From Prosthecobacter debontii (lineage in GTDB: Bacteria; Verrucomicrobiota; Verrucomicrobiia; Verrucomicrobiales; Akkermansiaceae): a DNA stretch of 6,501 nucleotides. Shown in pieces: positions 1-5,942 of this stretch (positions within the stretch are counted from its first letter, which is position 1; each line of letters begins with the position of its first letter). Below the pieces are notes generated by a model. The model made no database searches, was not told the DNA's origin, and was given only the letters and a program-made list of their open reading frames with translations. The stretch lies in assembly GCA_945885485.1 (NCBI GenBank), contig CAMCYT010000146.1, forward strand, positions 1-6,501, read 5' to 3'. Made by a program: the position numbers and the translations under genes.

Positions 1-7
1 TCCATAT

Positions 8-33
8 CGGCGGCAAAATGCCGCCGCTCCTTG
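8..33 (-). repeat. REP-like unit, left flank of RAYT gene
   Basis: Read on the minus strand this is CAAGGAG followed by the hairpin CGGCGGCATTTTGCCGCCG, a perfect 7-bp stem (8-14 with 20-26) around a 5-base loop. The GGAG tetranucleotide directly at the foot of a GC-rich palindrome is the known signature of REP elements mobilised or bound by RAYT proteins. The same 26 bases recur at 737-762 on the plus strand with 24 of 26 identical, so the RAYT gene sits between two inverted copies, each with its GGAG end toward the gene. Anything further left is outside the window. Confidence 0.8.
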
Positions 34-59
34 ACACTTGAATCCAACTTAACTAACAG
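31..59 (+). promoter_or_regulatory. Weak candidate promoter for the RAYT gene
   Basis: A perfect TTGACA -35 hexamer lies at 31-36, formed by the tail of the left REP unit. At 17-base spacing the best -10 match is TAACAG (54-59), which is poor. The start codon follows at 66. The -35 match is real, but the promoter as a whole is doubtful because of the bad -10. Confidence 0.25.
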
Positions 60-65
60 ATTCTC

Positions 66-695
66 ATGCGCTTTTTTAATGACCTTGCTAAAATCGAAAA
101 AACGCAGAATCACCTACCCCACTGGCAACAAGAAGGCTCGACTTATTTCGTTACATGGCGGCTAAAAGACTCAATTCCACGTGATGTATTAGAACGCCTA
201 ATCAACGAAAAATCGAATTGGGAAAGATCTCATCACAAACCATGGACTGATATAGAGGAGGCAGAATATCACAATACATTCTCCAAAGAATCGGATCGAC
301 TAATGGATATGGAGTTTGGTGAATGTGTATTGCGTCATCTGAATTGTCGCGATGCGCTCGCGAATTCACTCAGCTTATTCGATGGTGAGCGATTCCTCAT
401 GCATTCATGGGTTGCTATGCCAAACCATGTGCATGTTTTATTTTCGCTGGTGGAAGGTGGAAGCTTAGAAAAAGTAATTGGTGGATGGAAGGGATATTCA
501 TCCAAAGATATCAATGTAGTTATGGGTAATGAAGGTTCGTTGTGGCAGAAGGATTATTTCGATAGAATCATTCGCTATTGGGAGCATATGTTTCGAGCCG
601 CAAAATACATCCGAAGAAATCCTGAAAAAGCGAAGCTACGAGACGGGGAGTTTACACTGTATGAGGCAGAATGGGTAAAGCAGATGTTGGGTTAA
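66..695 (+). CDS. REP-associated tyrosine transposase (RAYT), Y1 HUH family
   Basis: This is a 209-residue single-domain Y1 (IS200/IS605-like) nuclease of the RAYT group. Such enzymes nick and join single-stranded REP hairpins through a 5'-phosphotyrosine. Visible family marks are an N-terminal strand YFVTWRL (27-33), the metal-binding HUH motif MPNHVHVLF with histidines 121 and 123, WKGYSS (141-146), WQKDYFDRIIR (160-170) and YIRRNPEKAK (181-190), whose Tyr181 is the expected catalytic residue. Length is normal for a RAYT and the frame is intact, so it may be active. The gene is visibly richer in A+T than nspC next to it, which suggests separate ancestry. No tnpB partner or IS-type target ends are present. 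Its stop codon TAA (693-695) is also the first three bases of the right-hand repeat arm. No clear ribosome binding site precedes the ATG. Confidence 0.92.
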   Translation: MRFFNDLAKIEKTQNHLPHWQQEGSTYFVTWRLKDSIPRDVLERLINEKSNWERSHHKPWTDIEEAEYHNTFSKESDRLMDMEFGECVLRHLNCRDALANSLSLFDGERFLMHSWVAMPNHVHVLFSLVEGGSLEKVIGGWKGYSSKDINVVMGNEGSLWQKDYFDRIIRYWEHMFRAAKYIRRNPEKAKLRDGEFTLYEAEWVKQMLG

Positions 696-729
696 CAAGG
701 AGGGGCTGTCCGACACATCGGGGCTGCCC
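696..729 (+). repeat. REP-like unit A (diverged, long loop)
   Basis: CAAGGAG (696-702) is followed by a hairpin in which GGGCTGTCC (703-711) pairs with GGGCTGCCC (721-729), with one T-T mismatch and one G-T pair, around a 9-base loop. The GGAG foot and mismatch position resemble the reversed unit at 776-801. The loop is longer than in the other units, so this copy is diverged. Confidence 0.65.
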
Positions 730-736
730 TCTTCAA

Positions 737-762
737 CAAGGAGCGGCGGCATTCTTCCGCCG
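737..762 (+). repeat. REP-like unit B
   Basis: CAAGGAG (737-743) is followed by CGGCGGCATTCTTCCGCCG, a 6-bp stem (744-749 with 757-762) and a 7-base loop. It matches the reverse complement of the left-flank unit at 24 of 26 positions. This and the left unit bracket the RAYT gene in inverted orientation. Confidence 0.8.
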
Positions 763-773
763 AGGTCAACACT

Positions 774-2081
774 ATGGGCAGCAGAATGCAGCCCCTCCTT
801 GTTATCATCTTTCTTGACTCTTCCCACCCTCCCAAAACACCCTGCATCGCACTTATGTTCCTCATCTCCATCCCTGCTCTGCAGCGCAATACCGCGATCC
901 TGCGTGAAGTTGCCGATCAGGCAGGCTGCAAGGTCGTTCTCGCATTGAAGGGTTTTTCATGTTGGAAAGCCTTTCCTCACATCGTCAAAGACCTCGATGG
1001 ATGCTGTGCCTCGGGTCTTTGGGAAGGCTTGCTAGCAAAGGAACATTTCAAAAAGCACATCATCACCTACTCCCCAGCTTACGATGAAGAAGATATCGAT
1101 CAACTGTTAGAATTTACCCATCACCTCGATTTCAATTCACTCACCCAATGGTTCCGCTTCCGGGAAAAAATCTTCGCCCATCCGCGTTTCATCTCTGGCG
1201 AGGTTCTCTGCGGACTCCGCATCAATCCGGAACATTCCACCGGCCAAACTCCCATCTATGATCCCTGCGTCCCTGGTTCACGCCTCGGCATCACCGCCGA
1301 TCACTTGATCGGCGCCGATCTCACAGGAATCTCCGGCCTACACTTTCACACGCTCTGCGAACAAAACGCACCCGACCTCGAAACCACCCTCCATGCCGTG
1401 GACAAAAAATTCGGTGATCTCCTCCGCTCCAAACAAATCACCTACCTCAACATGGGCGGCGGTCATTGGATCACTAAACCATTTTACGATAGAGACCGCC
1501 TCGTCAATCTCGTAAAACAAGCGATCGCAAACTACAATGTCGAAGTCTGGTTGGAACCCGGAGAGGCAGTCGCCATCCACACCGGCGTGCTCCGTGCTAC
1601 CGTCATGGACGTTTTCGAATCCGCCGGCCACAAACTCGCCATTCTCGACATCTCAGCCACCGCTCACATGCCGGATGTCATCGAAATGCCTTACCGACCT
1701 GATGTTTTTTTGGTGGAGAAGTCAGAGGCCATAGACCAGTCACCAGAGACAACCAGTCCGGCAGTGACTTTGGAAGGCGAGCACTACCATCTCACCTCTG
1801 ACCCCCACTCTACCAATTTCCCTCTCTCCCGCTCCTCTTCAACCTACCGCCTCGGCGGACCTACCTGTCTCGCTGGAGATGTCGTTGGAGACTACGGTTT
1901 CCCGAGAGAACTCAGCATCGGCGATGTTTTAGTGTTCGACGACATGGCGCATTACACCATGGTCAAAACCACCACATTTAACGGGGTAAAACATCCAGCC
2001 ATCGCTCTTCTCCACGAAAACGGCGATATCGAAACCATCCGAACCTTCGGCTATCCCGATTTTCGAGACAGACTTTCATGA
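774..2081 (+). CDS. nspC: Carboxynorspermidine decarboxylase (NspC)
   Basis: This is a PLP-dependent fold-III (alanine racemase-like barrel) decarboxylase. It converts carboxynorspermidine or carboxyspermidine to norspermidine or spermidine in the cytoplasm, downstream of carboxynorspermidine dehydrogenase, which is not in the window. Numbered from 774: the PLP lysine Lys59 in LALKGFS, HFHTLCE (190-196), NMGGGHW (226-232), EPGEA (261-265), YRLGG followed by CLAGD with Cys365, and a typical end (TFGYPDFRDRL). The start is uncertain. ATG 774 has GAGG 8 bases upstream and keeps a TPC motif (22-24) resembling the family's first strand, but its first codons are REP sequence. ATG 855 (408 residues) matches the family without a gap from MFLIS onward but has no Shine-Dalgarno. 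A Ser/Thr/Pro-rich stretch (about 314-356) before YRLGG looks like an insertion relative to family members I recall. Function is secure; the start is not. Confidence 0.9.
   Translation: MGSRMQPLLVIIFLDSSHPPKTPCIALMFLISIPALQRNTAILREVADQAGCKVVLALKGFSCWKAFPHIVKDLDGCCASGLWEGLLAKEHFKKHIITYSPAYDEEDIDQLLEFTHHLDFNSLTQWFRFREKIFAHPRFISGEVLCGLRINPEHSTGQTPIYDPCVPGSRLGITADHLIGADLTGISGLHFHTLCEQNAPDLETTLHAVDKKFGDLLRSKQITYLNMGGGHWITKPFYDRDRLVNLVKQAIANYNVEVWLEPGEAVAIHTGVLRATVMDVFESAGHKLAILDISATAHMPDVIEMPYRPDVFLVEKSEAIDQSPETTSPAVTLEGEHYHLTSDPHSTNFPLSRSSSTYRLGGPTCLAGDVVGDYGFPRELSIGDVLVFDDMAHYTMVKTTTFNGVKHPAIALLHENGDIETIRTFGYPDFRDRLS
776..801 (-). repeat. REP-like unit C, reversed
   Basis: On the minus strand this reads CAAGGAG, then GGGCTGCATTCTGCTGCCC. 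The 7-bp stem (776-782 with 788-794) has a single mismatch, and the loop ATTCT resembles that of unit B. The stem sequence differs from unit B but still pairs, which points to selection for the fold. The unit overlaps the first codons of the longest nspC reading. Confidence 0.75.
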
Positions 2082-2117
2082 ATCTAGAAACCGCAGTGAT
2101 AACTGCGGTTTCTAGAT
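2082..2117. terminator. Strong hairpin immediately after nspC, terminator or repeat unit
   Basis: ATCTAGAAACCGCAGT (2082-2097) pairs perfectly over 16 bp with 2102-2117 around the loop GATA, beginning at the base after the nspC stop. The position suits transcription termination, but the following bases are not a clean T run. The inner core CCGCAGT/ACTGCGG is shared with the hairpin at 2269-2300, so it may also be a repeat family member. Confidence 0.6.
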
Positions 2118-2268
2118 GGTTATTTGTTATAGGTTATTAGTGATAAGGGATAGATGACTTCTCGGGAAAATCTTTGATCTATAGCAATTTCTCCCACTGG
2201 CTAAAGCCATAAATCGATCTGAAATCTTAGAATCCCCCCAATAACCCATAACTTTTAACTAATAACGG
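2118..2268. other. Non-coding A+T-rich spacer with degenerate repeats
   Basis: I see no gene here. The stretch has several degenerate copies of GTTATTAG/CTAATAAC-type words. GTTATAGGTTATTAG (2126-2140) is inverted-complementary to 2238-2252 at 13 of 15 positions. With the hairpins on both sides, this makes 2082-2300 a nested palindromic unit of 219 bases, which could be a MITE-like element or decayed intergenic repeats. Confidence 0.45.
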
Positions 2269-2300
2269 CTATAATCCGCAGTTAATACTGCGGATTATAG
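2269..2300. repeat. Second hairpin with CCGCAGT core
   Basis: CTATAATCCGCAGT (2269-2282) pairs perfectly over 14 bp with 2287-2300 around the loop TAAT. It shares the inner seven base pairs and the loop size with the hairpin after nspC but has different, still fully paired, outer arms. A lone half copy, AACCGCAGT, lies at 2320-2328. It stands about 100 bases upstream of tatA and could affect that gene's leader, or terminate transcription from the left. Confidence 0.6.
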
Positions 2301-2404
2301 AATGAAATATCTTTACCCAAACCGCAGTAACCATTGAAATTCCGCCAGCAAGCAACCGCTTCTTGTCGCTTGCATGTCGCCCCTTACTAAACTACATTAT
2401 TTCC

Positions 2405-2674
2405 ATGAATCTTTTATTCCTTGGCTTTATTGGTCCTATAGGCGGACCCGAAATGATCATGATTTTCGTCGTGATTCTTCTTCTTTTCGGAGCCAAAAAA
2501 CTCCCGGAACTTGCACGTGGAGTCGGCAAAAGCATGGGAGAATTCAAAAAAGCCCGCGAAGAGTTCGAACATGAAATCACTCGTTCCGCTGATGAAGTTA
2601 AGCGTGATAAAGATACCACTGAAAAAAGCGCCCAAGTGAAACCAGCAGCAAACAACGAATCTCACGACGCTTAA
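2405..2674 (+). CDS. tatA: Sec-independent translocase subunit TatA/TatE
   Basis: This 89-residue TatA-family protein forms the oligomeric pore of the twin-arginine export system in the inner membrane. The order is standard: a short N-terminus, a hydrophobic helix (about residues 14-24), the FG hinge followed by AKKLPELARGVGKSMGEF, the amphipathic helix (to about residue 40), and a charged, soluble tail ending in NNESHDA. No tatB or tatC lies nearby, so this is probably a stand-alone tatA. I chose ATG 2405 over TTG 2363 because the usual short N-terminus begins there and the extra residues have no family counterpart. There is no Shine-Dalgarno. A weak TTGCAT (2370-2375), 17 bases, TACATT (2393-2398) pair would give a transcript starting almost at the ATG, but the match is poor. 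Confidence 0.9.
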   Translation: MNLLFLGFIGPIGGPEMIMIFVVILLLFGAKKLPELARGVGKSMGEFKKAREEFEHEITRSADEVKRDKDTTEKSAQVKPAANNESHDA

Positions 2675-2690
2675 TCTGCAATTACGGATT
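2673..2690 (+). terminator. Small hairpin overlapping the tatA stop
   Basis: AATCTG (2673-2678) pairs with CGGATT (2685-2690), including one T-G pair, around a 6-base loop. It overlaps the TAA of tatA. It resembles a degraded version of the AATCCGCAG hairpin upstream of tatA. It is weak and has no T tract, so termination is unlikely to be strong and read-through into the next gene is plausible. Confidence 0.2.
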
Positions 2691-2728
2691 CAGCCATTAG
2701 AACTGATCCGCACCATTCACCTCCCCCC

Positions 2729-3697
2729 ATGCGTAAGTCTTCTCTCTGGCTGCGCTTCGCTTACTGCCTAGGCGTTACCCTGCTCCTTTTTGCAGGGACT
2801 TGGTATTTCCAAAAATCGGAAACTCCTCCCTGGAAACAATCCGGACAAATCCCCAAACTCCCAAGTCCAGAAAACCGCCCAAATATTTCAGTATCGGATC
2901 ATGATCCCACCCCATTTCGTTTTGTTTCTTACAATTTGAAAAACTGGCTGACCTCCAGCCAAAATCCTGACAAAAGCCCAGAATCCAAAAGCGCTATTAT
3001 CGACATCTTAACTTCCAGCGGCGCGGAGATTATCGGCCTCTCGGAAATCGGGAGCGAGGCGGATGTCTTGGAAGTTCAGTTCCTACTCAAACAAGCAGGA
3101 CGCGATCTCCCCTACTTTCATCACACTGGCGGAACCGATCCGATCCGCCATCTCGGCATTCTCTCCCGATTTCCCATAACCTCAAAACAACAACCCGAAA
3201 TCACGATTCCCAATACCCAGCATTCCATGCAGCGCGGGATTCTTGATGTCACTATTGAAATCGGTGGAAAAACCACCCGCTTCATCGGGCTGCATCTAAA
3301 ATCCAAACGTATTGTTCCAGACTTCAACGAAGCAGAACTTCGAATTCTGGAGGCGGAACATGCTAGAAAACACATTGATTCTATTCTATCTCAGAATCCA
3401 GAGACACACTTGATTGCCTACGGCGATTTCAATGATCACATCGAAAGCCTCAGCACAAAAACAATTCTAGGGAATTACCGTAGCCCCGACTATATGACAC
3501 CCGTTCCAATAGAAGATCAGCGCGGAGAAAAATGGACCTATTTTTACAGTACACAGGATAACTATGATCGAATCGACTTCATCACAGTCTCAAAATCCCT
3601 CAAACCACACATCGACAGAGCATCAACCCGCATCATCGATACCCCAAATTGGATTCAAGCCTCCGACCACCGCGCCATCATGGTGAGTTTCCAATGA
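2729..3697 (+). CDS. Endonuclease/exonuclease/phosphatase (EEP) family protein, membrane-anchored or exported
   Basis: This 322-residue protein has a DNase I-like (EEP) catalytic domain, a metal-dependent phosphodiesterase/phosphatase fold. Motifs in order are VSYNLKNW (66-73, metal-binding Asn69), GLSEIG with Glu106, LGILSRFPI (142-150), LHLKS with catalytic His189, GDFND (232-236) with Asp233 and Asn235, YDRIDFI (279-285) and SDHRA (312-316) with Asp313 and His314. All catalytic positions are present. The N-terminus is basic (MRK), followed by a hydrophobic segment (about 6-27) and a proline-rich linker (31-62), so the domain should lie outside the inner membrane, either anchored or released. 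It has no twin-arginine motif despite following tatA at 54 bases. The substrate (extracellular DNA, phospholipid or sugar phosphate) cannot be told from sequence. No Shine-Dalgarno precedes ATG 2729. Confidence 0.85.
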   Translation: MRKSSLWLRFAYCLGVTLLLFAGTWYFQKSETPPWKQSGQIPKLPSPENRPNISVSDHDPTPFRFVSYNLKNWLTSSQNPDKSPESKSAIIDILTSSGAEIIGLSEIGSEADVLEVQFLLKQAGRDLPYFHHTGGTDPIRHLGILSRFPITSKQQPEITIPNTQHSMQRGILDVTIEIGGKTTRFIGLHLKSKRIVPDFNEAELRILEAEHARKHIDSILSQNPETHLIAYGDFNDHIESLSTKTILGNYRSPDYMTPVPIEDQRGEKWTYFYSTQDNYDRIDFITVSKSLKPHIDRASTRIIDTPNWIQASDHRAIMVSFQ

Positions 3698-3742
3698 CAG
3701 CACATTTCACTAACAATCATAAATCTCACCTGTGGCATCTGC

Positions 3743-3764
3743 GGTCAAGCGAGGCCCCTTGACC
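3743..3764. terminator. Hairpin between convergent genes, possible bidirectional terminator
   Basis: GGTCAAG (3743-3749) pairs perfectly with CTTGACC (3758-3764) around an 8-base loop, in the 74-base gap between two converging genes. The location is what a shared terminator would have, but neither side has a run of T, so a classic intrinsic terminator is not shown. Confidence 0.4.
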
Positions 3765-3771
3765 ATACCCA

Positions 3772-5862
3772 TCACTCCACCACCTCATCATCATCGACGA
3801 TGAATTCTTTTTCATCAACCGGTACAGCGCGGAGAATTTCTAATGGTTTATCATGATCATTATCTATTTCGGGTTCATCGATGGGAATGGCTTTAAGAAT
3901 TTCACCATCGTCTGGGAGAACGATATTTGGATTACCATCTCCACCTTCGGCGACAACCACCACAGCACGCTTAGGTGGCTCAATGATTTCTTTAATTTCA
4001 TCTTTAAGAGGCTCAAAAAAGTTTCTCACCATAGGAGCAGCCATTCGCCCACCAGAAACTTTTTGACCGGGCTTACCTTCATACAAAACCGCAAACGCAT
4101 AGCGCGGATTATCGTGAGGTAGGAATCCAGCAAACCATGCCAGACGCTGATTTAACCTCGGAGGACCCCATTGTGCGGTCCCGGTTTTTCCCGCCAAGGT
4201 CGTATAAGTCAAATTTCCGCTTCGGCCCGTTCCGTAACCTTTCGAGACCACATCTCTCATCCCCTCACGCACAACTTCTACTGCTTCGTATTTCACACTG
4301 AGCCAATTTTTTCGCTCAGGCTTCATTGCCTGAACAACCCGCCCACGATCATCTTGGACTTGAGATATTAAAGACAGTTTTGGCAACGCCACTCCATTTC
4401 CGATCCCCGCCATCATCTGTGCAACTTGTAATGGAGATGCCAGAAGACTGCCTTGCCCAATCGACATGTTTGCTGTGTCTCCTTTTAAAATTTTACGACC
4501 CTCGTTCTTCATCATCCAATCATTCGTCGGAACAAGTCCCTGAGTTTCACCGATCAATGGCAGTCCCGATTTTTCACCTAAACCCAGACGATTGGATAAT
4601 CCCAGAAAAACGGATGCGCCAGTATCGATTCCAACTTGATAGAACCATGTGTTGCACGAACGAGCTATGGCGCGGTTCACATCGATTTCACCCTCAGGAC
4701 CTGTCGTCCAGTTTTTGAAAGTATGATTACCAACAGTTATAGATGCAGGACAATTAATCAGCTTGGTTTTATCGACGATTCCAAGATCCAAGGCTGCCAA
4801 TGCAACAACCGGCTTGTATGATGATGCCGGCGGATAAGAAGATTGAAACGCACGACCAAAAAGCGGCGTCGCTGGATCATTCTGGAGAGCTTGAAATTCC
4901 GCCCCACTGACACCTGGAATAAACCGGTTCAGATCAAACGTCGGCCGTGATGCCATCACTAACACTTCACCCGTCACCACATCAATGACCACAAAAGCAC
5001 CACGCTCGCATCCCTTCGCCAGCACTTCCTCTGCAAGCTTTTGCCATTTTAAATTCAATGTCGTAACCAGCGTCCCACCTGGTCGTGGACGTTTAACCTG
5101 CTCTTCTAACAACTTATTTCCATTCTCATCGAACAACAAGCGCTTCATCCCATCCACACCCGTAAGCTGCTCATTGAAAAGTTTTTCAAAACCCGCACGC
5201 CCCTCACTTTCCTCCCAAAGCGGTTCATTAAAATTGATAGGACCTGTTGGTAGTTTCCCCACGCTTCCCGCGTAACCAATGATATGCGCAGCCAGGCCTT
5301 TATGCGGATAAATCCGGCGATATACAGGCGATAAAATCAACCCAACTGGCAATTTGGATTCGATCTTCTTCGCCTCTACATCACTCAACATCCGGCTCAA
5401 ATAAAGCGGCAACCAACGCCGATGCCGGTAATGATCATAAAGCTCGTCATCGGTTTTCGGCGAACTGATTTGAATCACTCCATCGAGCTTCGCCATACGA
5501 GTCCGTGCCCAATCGATCACGTAAGCTCGATTCACATCCTGAAATTGCTGGTATTGCAGCGCGACCTGATACGCCACTTCGTTCTGTGCAAACGGTTCCC
5601 CGTTTCTATCCACAATCTGCCCGCGTGGCGCTGGGATTTTCAGAGAAATGACACGTGCATCCTTGCGATTAAGAATCGATCCCTCACTCGCAGATTTCTT
5701 CGCCGCTAGCGACTCCGCCAATTTCAGCGCAGCATCCGAGGCCACGATCTCTTCAGTAGATTTAGTAGCATCAGTCTTTGTAGTCGTTACAGGAACTTGC
5801 GGCGCTTGACTAAACGCCAATTCAACAAAGCAAATCGCAAATATGACTGGAACAAACTTCAT
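3772..5862 (-). CDS. mrdA: Penicillin-binding protein 2, class B transpeptidase
   Basis: This 696-residue D,D-transpeptidase cross-links peptidoglycan in the periplasm during elongation, normally with RodA. Numbering from ATG 5862: a signal-like segment (1-18), a Thr/Ala/Lys-rich linker (19-65), a PBP2-type pedestal with PRGQIVDRNGEPFAQN (79-94) and GRAGFEKLF (221-229), then the transpeptidase with SSYK (Ser347, Lys350), SCN (402-404) and KTGTAQWG (559-566). All three catalytic motifs are intact. The PBP2 pedestal pattern argues against FtsI. Two oddities stand out. The N-terminus looks like a cleavable signal peptide (AFS-QAP) rather than a strong anchor, and an acidic tail of about 70 residues follows the transpeptidase, with a duplicated EILKAIPIDE / EILRAVPVDE motif. 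A TTG at 5865 could extend it by one residue. The gene lies downstream of purH on the same strand; mreBCD and rodA are not in the window. Confidence 0.93.
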   Translation of the reverse strand: MKFVPVIFAICFVELAFSQAPQVPVTTTKTDATKSTEEIVASDAALKLAESLAAKKSASEGSILNRKDARVISLKIPAPRGQIVDRNGEPFAQNEVAYQVALQYQQFQDVNRAYVIDWARTRMAKLDGVIQISSPKTDDELYDHYRHRRWLPLYLSRMLSDVEAKKIESKLPVGLILSPVYRRIYPHKGLAAHIIGYAGSVGKLPTGPINFNEPLWEESEGRAGFEKLFNEQLTGVDGMKRLLFDENGNKLLEEQVKRPRPGGTLVTTLNLKWQKLAEEVLAKGCERGAFVVIDVVTGEVLVMASRPTFDLNRFIPGVSGAEFQALQNDPATPLFGRAFQSSYPPASSYKPVVALAALDLGIVDKTKLINCPASITVGNHTFKNWTTGPEGEIDVNRAIARSCNTWFYQVGIDTGASVFLGLSNRLGLGEKSGLPLIGETQGLVPTNDWMMKNEGRKILKGDTANMSIGQGSLLASPLQVAQMMAGIGNGVALPKLSLISQVQDDRGRVVQAMKPERKNWLSVKYEAVEVVREGMRDVVSKGYGTGRSGNLTYTTLAGKTGTAQWGPPRLNQRLAWFAGFLPHDNPRYAFAVLYEGKPGQKVSGGRMAAPMVRNFFEPLKDEIKEIIEPPKRAVVVVAEGGDGNPNIVLPDDGEILKAIPIDEPEIDNDHDKPLEILRAVPVDEKEFIVDDDEVVE

Positions 5863-5872
5863 CAACGCGGAA

Positions 5873-5901
5873 AATATAGGGGTCTAAACTCGCCGGGGCA
5901 A
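5873..5901 (-). promoter_or_regulatory. Candidate sigma-70 type promoter for the PBP2 gene
   Basis: On the minus strand TTGCCC (5896-5901) and TATATT (5873-5878) are separated by exactly 17 bases. The -10 matches the consensus at 5 of 6 positions and the -35 at 4 of 6. A start point about 7 bases past the -10 would fall near 5866, only a few bases before the ATG, so the message would be nearly leaderless. That agrees with the lack of a Shine-Dalgarno. It is only a sequence match. Confidence 0.4.
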
Positions 5902-5907
5902 GAACCA

Positions 5908-5936
5908 TCCACCGTCGCCCTACGGGTTATGGTGGA
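5908..5936. terminator. Hairpin in the purH-PBP2 gap
   Basis: TCCACC (5908-5913) pairs with GGTGGA (5931-5936), and inside it CCC (5918-5920) pairs with GGG (5924-5926) around the loop TAC. The intervening bases are mostly pairable. The stem is long and could stop transcription coming from purH just before the candidate PBP2 promoter, but there is no T run. It may instead be a dispersed intergenic repeat. Confidence 0.4.
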
Positions 5937-5942
5937 CAAGAG

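Larger units (their letters stand above)
693..804. repeat. BIME-like cluster of three REP units enclosed by a 16-bp inverted repeat
   Basis: The arms TAACAAGGAGGGGCTG (693-708) and CAGCCCCTCCTTGTTA (789-804) are perfect reverse complements. A second complementary pair, GCTGCCC (723-729) and GGGCAGC (776-782), lies inside them. Three GGAG-hairpin units sit within, two pointing forward and one reversed, the usual make-up of a bacterial interspersed mosaic element. The left arm begins at the RAYT stop codon and the right part overlaps the longest reading of nspC. Confidence 0.8.

Noticed and set aside
66..804. A complete IS200/IS605 insertion sequence
   Set aside because: The protein has RAYT-type features and REP units with GGAG feet; no tnpB and no separate left and right IS ends are visible.
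636..889. Two short minus-strand open frames across the REP cluster
   Set aside because: They are made of hairpin repeat sequence and the opposite strand of real genes; the peptides have no recognisable family features.
2082..2300. Integron attC-like or CRISPR-like array
   Set aside because: There are only two hairpins with different outer arms, no regular spacers, no convincing attC core (GTTRRRY) sites, and no integrase or cas gene nearby.
2363..2404. TTG start at 2363 extending TatA by 14 residues
   Set aside because: TatA proteins begin just before the membrane helix, which fits ATG 2405. The extension has no family counterpart.
3853..5709. Several plus-strand open frames of 60-130 codons inside the PBP2 gene
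   Set aside because: They lie antisense to a gene with intact catalytic motifs and show no protein family features.
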